From the NCBI GenBank assembly GCA_049516395.1, contig JBEKTD010000002.1:1-64000 (forward strand): a DNA stretch of 64,000 nucleotides, in the 5' to 3' direction. The translations under genes and the position numbers were made by a program. Below the pieces are notes generated by a model. It did no database searches and had not been told where the DNA came from. It saw only the letters and a program-made list of their open reading frames with translations. The DNA is from Fen-1362 sp049516395. Its GTDB lineage: Bacteria; Planctomycetota; Phycisphaerae; Sedimentisphaerales; Anaerobacaceae. Each line of letters opens with the position of its first letter. The first letter of the stretch is position 1. Of this stretch, positions 44,789 to 51,727 are shown in pieces.

Positions 44789-46831
44789 ATGAAAAGATAT
44801 GTTGTCATAGTATTTATGCTATCCTTGGCCACCACAGTCCATGTCCTCGCCAAGACGCCATCGTACCCGATCTCAGCAGATATTAACACCACAGTCGATA
44901 AGACGGTCATTGCCACGACCCCGCTTCCGGTAACGCCGGCGCTGGATCCGTGTGACATCCCTGAATACGCGACCTACCACTATGGTGAGTGGGATTGGGA
45001 TTTGGGCGGCTTTCCCGTCATTAAACCCGACCCCAACATGCAGAGTAACAACTTTGTGCTATCGGTCACTGATCCATTGGCTACGACGCTTTTGACTTTC
45101 TTCTCCATAAGCGATGTCCATATCGCCGACAAAGAAAGCCCGGCTCAGGCTATCTACCCGGGTTACCGTTTTCCGGAGCCCTGCACACCAGGCCCAAACG
45201 GACTACCCGTAGGTAATTCTTCGTGTTATTCAGGAATTATCCTTTATACGACCCATGTCCTTGATGCCGCTGTCCAGACAATCAACGCTTTGCACGAAAA
45301 AACGCCGTTTGATTTCGGCATCGCTCTCGGCGATGCGGCCAACAACGCTCAGTACAACGAGTTGAGATGGTACATCGATGTCCTCGACGGCAAAATGATT
45401 ACCCCCAGCTCCGGCTCTCACATAGGAGCTAAAACCATTGATTATCAGAAGCGTTACCAGGCCGCCGGGCTCAATAAGTCCATCCCTTGGTATCAGACCA
45501 TCGGCAACCACGATCAGTTCTGGATGGGCTCTGCCAAGGTAAACGATTATCTCCGAAAAACCTACGTCGGATCGCGTGTCTTGAACACCGGTCCGATAAC
45601 CTCAATACCTCCTGATTTTAATACGGTTCTGAGCCAGCGTGGTTTATATATGGGTGTCGTGGATGGGTCAACATGGTATGGTGAAATCATTGATGCCGGG
45701 CCGGTCGAAAACTTCTCCAAACCCCCCAAGATTACCGCTGACGGGAGGCGCCGCTCGCTCACGGTGAAGAATTGGATGAGGCAATTTTTCAATACCACCT
45801 CGAAACCGGTTGGTCACGGATTCACAAAGCAAATGGCCAAAGACAGCTTTGTCTGCTATCACTTCTATCCGAGGGCTGATGTTCCAATCAAGGTCATCGT
45901 TCTCGACGATACCGATAAAGTCGGCTGCGGTGCGGCAGGCGCTCTCGACGATAAACGCTACAATTGGCTCGTACAGGAGCTCGATGACGGTGAGAGCACT
46001 GGTGAACTCATGATCATCTGCTCGCATATTCCGTTGCGGCCCTATGCGACACCCCAGAATCCGCCTCCCTCTAATAATCCACTTTATCCATTGTGGTCGC
46101 TTTGGGCTCCGTATTCCGAAATTTCCGAGAATACCCTGCTCGCCAAACTCCACACCTATAAAAACCTCATCTTGTGGATGTCCGGACATGTGCACCGCAA
46201 TGCCATTACTCCACAACCGGATCCTAATGGCGATCCCAACTACGGCTTCTGGGAAGTTGAGACCCCATCGTTAAGGGACTTCCCTCAGCAGTTGCGGCGT
46301 TTCGAGATCGTGCGCAACAGTACCAATAATATTTCAATCTTCGCGATTGATGTCGATACTGCGGTCAATCCGGCCCGTCTCCGGAACGGCTGGACATCGC
46401 CCGCGTGGACCTCGCGTTCGTATGCAATCGCAACCCAGCAGATATTTAAAAATCCAGTGGCGCAGGGACCTAATATCGATCCATGCTCCGGTGTTTACAA
46501 TGCGGAGCTTGTCAAACAATTGAGTCCTGCAATGCAGGCGAAGATCGCGCAAATTTTGCCGGTTGTCCGTTCTTTCAGTATTGATGGCAAGGCCCGCTCG
46601 ACCAGGAGTTCCACTGTCACTTTGAACAACACCATAACAGGCAGCACTCCCACTCAGTACATGGCCAGTGAATCCGCCGACTTCAGCGACGCGGCCTGGC
46701 TGCCCTACTCGAAAACTCCTTCCTTTACCATGAGCCCAGGCTATGGGGCCAAAACCGTCTACTTCAAAGTTAAAGACGGCTCGGCAAATGAATCCGCGAC
46801 TGCACACGACAGTATCGTTTTAAAACATTAG
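44789..46831 (+). CDS. Secreted metallophosphoesterase, TIGR03768 family
   Basis: A 680-residue exported protein with signal peptide (YVVIVFMLSLATTVHVLA). The calcineurin-like metal sites are all present: FSISDVHIADKE, GIALGDAANNAQ, TIGNHDQFW, CSHIPLRP and MSGHVHRNA. Overall sequence fits TIGR03768. It probably hydrolyses phosphate esters outside the cytoplasm. The final 90 residues (after SFSIDGKA) form an Ig-like C-terminal domain ending FKVKDGSANES. I place the start at the ATG at 44789, with GGAAGG upstream. Confidence 0.88.
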   Translation: MKRYVVIVFMLSLATTVHVLAKTPSYPISADINTTVDKTVIATTPLPVTPALDPCDIPEYATYHYGEWDWDLGGFPVIKPDPNMQSNNFVLSVTDPLATTLLTFFSISDVHIADKESPAQAIYPGYRFPEPCTPGPNGLPVGNSSCYSGIILYTTHVLDAAVQTINALHEKTPFDFGIALGDAANNAQYNELRWYIDVLDGKMITPSSGSHIGAKTIDYQKRYQAAGLNKSIPWYQTIGNHDQFWMGSAKVNDYLRKTYVGSRVLNTGPITSIPPDFNTVLSQRGLYMGVVDGSTWYGEIIDAGPVENFSKPPKITADGRRRSLTVKNWMRQFFNTTSKPVGHGFTKQMAKDSFVCYHFYPRADVPIKVIVLDDTDKVGCGAAGALDDKRYNWLVQELDDGESTGELMIICSHIPLRPYATPQNPPPSNNPLYPLWSLWAPYSEISENTLLAKLHTYKNLILWMSGHVHRNAITPQPDPNGDPNYGFWEVETPSLRDFPQQLRRFEIVRNSTNNISIFAIDVDTAVNPARLRNGWTSPAWTSRSYAIATQQIFKNPVAQGPNIDPCSGVYNAELVKQLSPAMQAKIAQILPVVRSFSIDGKARSTRSSTVTLNNTITGSTPTQYMASESADFSDAAWLPYSKTPSFTMSPGYGAKTVYFKVKDGSANESATAHDSIVLKH

Positions 46832-46897
46832 GGCATACGATAATAACTATAGTAATCGCCGAGTATGTTGGGTCGAAAGTTGGGAAGTTCTGCTTAA

Positions 46898-47050
46898 CTG
46901 GTTGAGTTAATAAAAGAAATGGTATCGGCACTAAGCGATATTCAACGCAACTCAACTGAAACCGCAAAGTTCATTAAAGCCGTCGATGAAATCTCATTCC
47001 ATACAAATATTTTGGCCATCTAGGCCGCTCGTGCCGGTGAGGACATATAA
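46898..47050 (+). pseudogene. Methyl-accepting chemotaxis protein fragment
   Basis: Reads as LVELIKEMVSALSDIQRNST, then ETAKFIKAVDEISFHTNILA, a stop, and AARAGEDI. This is the conserved hairpin tip of an MCP signalling domain (normally IDEIAFQTNLLALNAAVEAA), but it has an in-frame stop where the tip Asn should be and has lost the NAAVE part. No start or other MCP domain is present. It is a short decayed remnant. Confidence 0.7.
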
Positions 47051-47059
47051 TACCCCAGC

Positions 47060-47140
47060 AGACCATTTTTGAAAGTACCCGCCCCAAAACAGCGGTTCGC
47101 TTTTCCCCGCGAATGTGATATCATTCCGCCAATCAGGAGG
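47060..47140 (+). promoter_or_regulatory. Shared promoter module, copy near PAS kinase
   Basis: ACCCGCCCCAAAACAGC, then TCGCTT (47097-47102), 16 bases (TTCCCCGCGAATGTGA), TATCAT (47119-47124). An AGGAGGAAATTT site and ATG-TGC-TAA follow at 47136-47156, so the first frame after the module is only two codons. The kinase starts 155 bases further on. Confidence 0.6.
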
Positions 47141-47311
47141 AAATTTATGTGCTAAAAGCAGAACGGCTTCAGCGATGGTTTCGGTCATCTTTTGCAGAAC
47201 AGACAGAATAACTTGTAAAAAACTTGCAGTTAAGTCGGGAAAGAGTATAATCAGGTCGCCTCTAAGATTGTTTGCGAACGATTAAACAGCAGATAAGATT
47301 GAGGAAGCCCA

Positions 47312-48841
47312 ATGGCGAAATTGCAGCAAAGCGGTGATGAACAGCACAAACGCAATAAGGCCGAGGCAAAGCCGAATGCGGTATCGAGAGAATGGGAGGA
47401 TATTTTCCAGGCCATTGGACATCCATCGCTCATCCTCGGGCCTGACCACAGAATAATCGCCTGCAATAAAGCAGCAGTTAAAGTAACGGGCAAATCAACG
47501 GAACAACTCATTGGCAAAAAATGTTGCGACGTGTTCCATAAAAAGAACGAGCCACCGAACACCTGCCCGATGGAAAAATTACTCAAATCCGGTCGTTTCG
47601 AGACGGTTGAAATGGAAATGGAGGCGCTGGACAGAATATTCATGGTTTCCTGCACGCCGGTGTTCGACAAATCAGGGGCTCTGGTCAGAATCATCCATAT
47701 AGCTACAGATATCACCGAGCGCAAACGGGCGGAGGAGAAGCTGCGCGAAAGCGAGTTGGCCTTCCGAACGTTGTTCGAGGCCGGGGCCGAAGGAATTCTC
47801 GTAGCCGACCTGAAAAACAGAAAATTCAAATACGCCAATCCGGCCATCTGTCGAATGCTCGGCTACACCGAAGCCGAACTGACTACAATGGGCGTTGATA
47901 ATATCCATCCCATTGAATCACTTGAATACGTTATCGAACAGTTCGAATTACAGGCCAGAGGCGATAAAGTCCTCTCGGAAGACATACCCTGTCAGCGCAA
48001 AGATGGAACAATATTTTACGCGCATATTGCAAGAGCGAAAGCAATAATAGACGGAAATGAATACAATATCGGATTTTTCACCGATGTCACAAACATCAGG
48101 AACATACAGGAGAAATTGCGGGACAATCAAAAACGGCTGAAGGCTCTTGCTTTGGAGTTATCTTTCGCGGAGGAACGAGAAAGAAGGCGCATCGCAATGG
48201 GGATTCACGATGACCTCGGCCAAAAGCTCGCAATGGTAAAGTTTCGTCTGCAGGCGATGAAGGCATCCGTATCGGACAGAAATATGCTGGCTGCACTCAA
48301 CAACGAGTGCATCGTAATGGACGATATATTAGATGACATTCACTCTCTGACGTTCGAACTAAGCAATCCTCTGTTGTACGAGGTCGGATTTGAAGCAGCC
48401 ATGAAATCCTGGCTGAAATACGAGATAGAGAAAAATGCCGGTCTTAAATGTGAATTCGCCTCGGACAGCAAAAAGACAGAGCTCGATGAAGACACCAAGG
48501 TCGTTCTGTTCAAGGCGGTGCGTGAGCTTTTGATAAATATTGTCCGACATGCCAGGGCCAAGACCGTTAAATTAGGCATAGTGAAGCAGAATAATGAAGT
48601 TGAGGTTACAGTGGAAGATGACGGCGTCGGATTCGATGTAAGCAAGCTCGGCCTGCCGTCAGGCAAAAAAGGCGGTTTCGGTCTTTTCAATATCAGGGAG
48701 AGATTAGAATACATAGGCGGGCAGTTGGAGATTGAATCTTCCCCGGCAAAGGGGACTCGCGTCGTTATGACAGCCCCGGTTAAGAAATCCGAACAGGAAC
48801 GAGAAGAGGTAAAGCTGCATGAAAGTGCTGATAGTAGATGA
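47312..48841 (+). CDS. PAS-domain histidine kinase, NarL-type
   Basis: A 509-residue soluble kinase: PAS 1 at about 28-140 with a Cys pair (KKCCDVFHKKNEPPNTCPM), PAS 2 at 148-270, a HisKA_3 dimerisation domain with phospho-acceptor His299 (RRRIAMGIHDDLGQKLAM), and a HATPase at 380-490 (VRELLINIVRHARA, VEDDGVGFD, GFGLFNIRERL). The Cys-rich PAS 1 may bind a metal, heme or Fe-S. No membrane helix. It overlaps the response-regulator gene by 23 bases. GAGGAAG precedes the ATG. Confidence 0.93.
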   Translation: MAKLQQSGDEQHKRNKAEAKPNAVSREWEDIFQAIGHPSLILGPDHRIIACNKAAVKVTGKSTEQLIGKKCCDVFHKKNEPPNTCPMEKLLKSGRFETVEMEMEALDRIFMVSCTPVFDKSGALVRIIHIATDITERKRAEEKLRESELAFRTLFEAGAEGILVADLKNRKFKYANPAICRMLGYTEAELTTMGVDNIHPIESLEYVIEQFELQARGDKVLSEDIPCQRKDGTIFYAHIARAKAIIDGNEYNIGFFTDVTNIRNIQEKLRDNQKRLKALALELSFAEERERRRIAMGIHDDLGQKLAMVKFRLQAMKASVSDRNMLAALNNECIVMDDILDDIHSLTFELSNPLLYEVGFEAAMKSWLKYEIEKNAGLKCEFASDSKKTELDEDTKVVLFKAVRELLINIVRHARAKTVKLGIVKQNNEVEVTVEDDGVGFDVSKLGLPSGKKGGFGLFNIRERLEYIGGQLEIESSPAKGTRVVMTAPVKKSEQEREEVKLHESADSR

Positions 48842-49466
48842 CCATGGTATCGTCCGCCAGGGCCTCAAAGCCCTTATCAAGAAGCAAGCCGACGTCGAAG
48901 TGGTCGGCGAAGCCGAAGACGGTAACGCGGCGGTTGAGCTGGCGTCCCGGCTTACCCCGGATGTCGTTATCATGGATGTGACAATGCCAAACCTCAACGG
49001 GATCGATGCCACTCGTGCCATTACCCGAAACTGCCCCAACACTAAAGTCATTGCTCTGTCAATGCATACCGACAAAACAATAGTCCGTGAGATGTTTAAA
49101 GCCGGCGCATACGGCTATGTTCTTAAGTCCTATCTGTTCGATGAACTGAACAAGTCGCTCGAAGCCCTCAAAAAAGGCGAACGTTATTTAAGCCCTCATA
49201 TTGCTGTCTTAATACGAGAGGACTACGCCGCCTCAAAAGCCAGAGGCGCCGTCGGCAACAAGAAATCTCTAAGCGAACGGGAACGGCAAATTCTTCAACT
49301 GGTTGCGGAAGGCAAGAGTATCAAGGAGATATCGCTGCTGCTGCATCTAAGTCCCAAGACCACCGACGCGCACCGGCGTAACCTGATGACCAAACTCGGC
49401 GCCGAAAGCGTGGCTGATTTAATCAAGTACGCCATCCGCGAAGGTCTGACTTCTCTCGATTTCTAA
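48819..49466 (+). CDS. NarL/FixJ-type response regulator
   Basis: A 215-residue regulator with a receiver domain (phospho-acceptor Asp53 in PDVVIMDVTMP, acidic pair VDDHG) and a LuxR-type DNA-binding HTH (about 147-208: LSERERQILQLVAEGKSIKE then LSPKTTDAHRRNL). It overlaps the kinase gene, so they form one unit. Two copies of a ~110-base repeat lie in the next two promoter regions, making them attractive targets; this is inference. Confidence 0.93.
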   Translation: MKVLIVDDHGIVRQGLKALIKKQADVEVVGEAEDGNAAVELASRLTPDVVIMDVTMPNLNGIDATRAITRNCPNTKVIALSMHTDKTIVREMFKAGAYGYVLKSYLFDELNKSLEALKKGERYLSPHIAVLIREDYAASKARGAVGNKKSLSERERQILQLVAEGKSIKEISLLLHLSPKTTDAHRRNLMTKLGAESVADLIKYAIREGLTSLDF

Positions 49467-49507
49467 GGGGCACCCATCATTTTCAAGTCCTTTACGCCGG
49501 AATAAGG

Positions 49508-49740
49508 CGCTTTTTTACGGCCTTGTCGTCTTGCCAGACCTATAAGGAAATTTCCCGACCAAATAACGGTTTCCCCCGATGGTCGTCCGCGCGATTATTG
49601 GCGATACTTTATATAAGAAGGCAATAGATTGCGCTGTTGGCCGCTCAACAAGGAGGATGCTTGCGAAGGCAGTCATTCCAATACTGAAAAACGCTGTGTT
49701 CTCGATGAGGAAATGAAAAAGGTTTTCCGACAAAAGGATT
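49508..49740 (+). promoter_or_regulatory. Paired upstream repeat, copy 1
   Basis: Shares, in order, GGCGCT-TT, ACGGCCTTGTCG, CTATAAGGAAATT, CGACCAAATAACG, CCCCGATGGTCGTCC, GCGATACTTTATATAAG with 50775-51010, and weaker similarity as far as GAGGAAATG. CGACCA and TGGTCG can form a hairpin. It precedes the small ORF and TPR gene. Confidence 0.65.
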
Positions 49741-49850
49741 TCAAGTCAGCTCCGGTGTTACTAAAAGTCGCCAAGGATATACTTGCCAGCCATATCTCGT
49801 CTGATATTAAGATGCCGACGATAGTCAATAAATACCGCGAAAGTGCATAG
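49713..49850 (+). CDS. Possible 45-residue protein upstream of TPR gene
   Basis: ATG preceded by GATGAGGAA opens a 45-codon frame: MKKVFRQKDFKSAPVLLKVA, then KDILASHISSDI. It is basic and helical. It overlaps the end of the upstream repeat; in the second repeat copy the corresponding ATG is followed at once by TAA. Family not recognised. It ends 10 bases before the TPR gene start. Confidence 0.4.
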   Translation: MKKVFRQKDFKSAPVLLKVAKDILASHISSDIKMPTIVNKYRESA

Positions 49851-49860
49851 GAACCGGCCA

Positions 49861-50571
49861 ATGTCCGAAGAAAGATCCGTTACAACCAACACTGACCAAA
49901 ACGTGCCTGTTGAACAGCGCAACGCGACGCAGCATTATGAAGTTCTGATGGACCTGGGTGACTGTCTGACGTCTTTTGGCAAATATGACGAGGCGCAGCA
50001 GCATTATGAAAAGGCGGCCCTGCTTTCCCCGGGCGACGCGGAGCCTTATGCCGGCCTGGGTGCTGTTGCCCTGCAGAAAAACAAGCTCGAAGACGCCGAT
50101 ATTGCGTTTCGGGTTGCCTGCCGGCTTGACCCGAATTGCGCCAAGGCATACGCGGGTCTTGCGATGATTGAACAGCAAAGGAAACATTATTCCCAGGCAT
50201 TCAAAATATATCTGAAGTGCCTTGAGCTTGAGAGCGACAATTTGACTGCACTGCTTGGGCTGTTTCAGACGTCGTGCCAGATGGGTTCGTTTGAAAAAAT
50301 CATCCACTACCTGCGGATTTACCTCGATATGCACCCCGGCAACACGTCGTTTATGTTCGCACTGGCAGCTTTGTATATGAACGACGGCCGGAGCGCTGAA
50401 GCCAGGGAAATTCTTCGTAATGTCCTGGCGCTGGAGCCGGAGCACAAAGATGCGACGGACCTGCTTGAAGAGGTTGAGCATGGTCTGGCAAAGCAGCAAC
50501 AACCCGGGTGTACCAGCCCTTCGACTGGTTCGACTACGCTCACCACGGGTACATCAGTGACAGGCAAATGA
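49861..50571 (+). CDS. TPR protein
   Basis: A 236-residue soluble protein with about five tetratricopeptide repeats (for example DCLTSFGKYDEAQQHYEKAA, AYAGLAMIEQQRKHYSQAFK, MYMNDGRSAEAREILRNVLA). It likely scaffolds protein contacts. The last 20 residues are Ser/Thr/Gly-rich (STGSTTLTTGTSVTGK) and coincide with CCCTTCGACTGGTTCGACTA, a dispersed-repeat phrase, so the tail may be repeat-derived. I start at the ATG at 49861; a GTG six codons earlier is possible. Confidence 0.82.
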   Translation: MSEERSVTTNTDQNVPVEQRNATQHYEVLMDLGDCLTSFGKYDEAQQHYEKAALLSPGDAEPYAGLGAVALQKNKLEDADIAFRVACRLDPNCAKAYAGLAMIEQQRKHYSQAFKIYLKCLELESDNLTALLGLFQTSCQMGSFEKIIHYLRIYLDMHPGNTSFMFALAALYMNDGRSAEAREILRNVLALEPEHKDATDLLEEVEHGLAKQQQPGCTSPSTGSTTLTTGTSVTGK

Positions 50572-50669
50572 GCACTGAAGATAATACTCAACAGATTGGA
50601 GAGCTTGCTAATCTCATGGAAAAACAGGTTGAGCTTGCTCGGCACGGTTATGTCGCGGGGCTGGAGTGA
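50568..50669 (+). CDS. Possible 33-residue coupled peptide
   Basis: Its ATG overlaps the TGA of the TPR gene (ATGA). The frame reads MSTEDNTQQIGELANLMEKQ, then VELARHGYVAGLE, a heptad-like helix. It may be translationally coupled, or be the start of a gene truncated by the second repeat copy, which begins 100 bases later. Confidence 0.35.
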   Translation: MSTEDNTQQIGELANLMEKQVELARHGYVAGLE

Positions 50670-50774
50670 TTGGCAAAATTTTATCGAGATATGCGATGGC
50701 TACTTCGGTGCAAAAGGACTTGGCCGGCGAACAGCTAAAGTCGATGCGCAAGCATAATAAAACTCGCCGGGACA

Positions 50775-51010
50775 AGGCGCTCTTATGGCCTTGTCGTTTT
50801 ACCAGGCATACAAGGAAATTCCTCGACCAAATAACGCTTTTCCCCGATGGTCATCCGTGTGATTGTTAGCGATAATTTACATAAAGATGGCGACTTAAAA
50901 CATTATTCAGCAATCAACAACGATGGAAAAGCCCCTAATGTTATTGCACAAATGCTCCTGTTGTCTCGCCGAGGAAATGTAAAAGGTTTTAGAAAGAAAT
51001 ACGGATTAAA
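50775..51010 (+). promoter_or_regulatory. Paired upstream repeat, copy 2
   Basis: Second copy of the repeat at 49508-49740, with GGCCTTGTCG, ACAAGGAAATTCC, CGACCAAATAACGC, CCCCGATGGTCATCC and GCGATAATTTACATAAAG, and further GAGGAAATG-TAA. It precedes the STAS-like gene by 70 bases. A 67-codon frame over it is not called. Confidence 0.65.
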
Positions 51011-51078
51011 AACAGAAATGAAAGGCACAAGACCAACAGCAGCACGGTAATAAACATTTGTTCATAAGGACACACCAG

Positions 51079-51459
51079 ATGAAATGGGAAATAGATTATA
51101 TCGAAGATAACGGAATCGTTAAGGCCAAAACATCGGGCCAAATAGGATGGAGCGACAAGATAAAGCTCAGCGAAGAGATGCTCGCAACTGGACGCCAAAA
51201 GAACGTCAACGCGTTTCTTGTGGACCAGAAAGAAACGGCGTTCGGATTATCCGTTCTGGAAGTTGACCGCCTGCCCGAGAAATTCAGGAATATTGGGTTC
51301 AGCGACACAGACAAAATAGCCATCCTGATTAATCCAGAGTCAGCGAACAGTAACATGTTCACGTTTCTCCAAAACGTCTTTACCATTAACTTGCTTCAGA
51401 TTCGAGTATTCACAGACCCCGATGAAGCAACCGCCTGGCTAAAGAAAACACGTAAATAA
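51079..51459 (+). CDS. STAS/SpoIIAA-like domain protein
   Basis: A 126-residue single-domain protein with a SpoIIAA-like STAS pattern: MKWEIDYIEDNGIVKAKTSG, a central FLVDQKETAFGLS, and the C-terminal VFTDPDEATAWLKK. The FxDxxxAxxWL ending is a hallmark of this group. Such proteins may act as regulators or lipid-binding modules. Start at the ATG at 51079 with AAGGA upstream. Confidence 0.7.
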   Translation: MKWEIDYIEDNGIVKAKTSGQIGWSDKIKLSEEMLATGRQKNVNAFLVDQKETAFGLSVLEVDRLPEKFRNIGFSDTDKIAILINPESANSNMFTFLQNVFTINLLQIRVFTDPDEATAWLKKTRK

Positions 51460-51488
51460 ACTGTATTTGAATTTTATACTTCTTAGAC

Positions 51489-51605
51489 GGATGCACCGGG
51501 AGTTCCCATTAGACAGCGCATCACTTGTGACGGCAGCTTGTTAGATTTCTCCGATGGATACATCGGGAACTCCCAACAGCTTACGCATCATCCGCGACAG
51601 CCAAC
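51489..51605. repeat. Imperfect two-copy tandem repeat
   Basis: GGATGCACCGGGAGTTCCCA and later GCGCATCACTTGTGACGGCA match GGATACATCGGGAACTCCCA and ACGCATCATCCGCGACAGC at a period of about 66 bases. No gene is seen; the stretch lies between the STAS-like gene and the 3' end of glgP. Confidence 0.5.
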
Positions 51606-51727
51606 TGTTTTATTCCCCTGCGTAATAGCCGCGTCAATCAAACCCCCTTAACTTTCCCTGCGAATATGCTCCTCAGGCAGTGTTAATTTCCGCCGATTCC
51701 TCGACAAGTATGTGCAGCGTTTATGCG

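Noticed and set aside
49590..49616. Sigma-54 (-24/-12) promoter in the paired repeat
   Set aside because: GG is present but the GC of the -12 element is missing at the right distance in both copies.
50847..51050. 67-codon frame upstream of the STAS-like gene
   Set aside because: It overlaps the second copy of an upstream repeat; the corresponding frame in the first copy is not kept.
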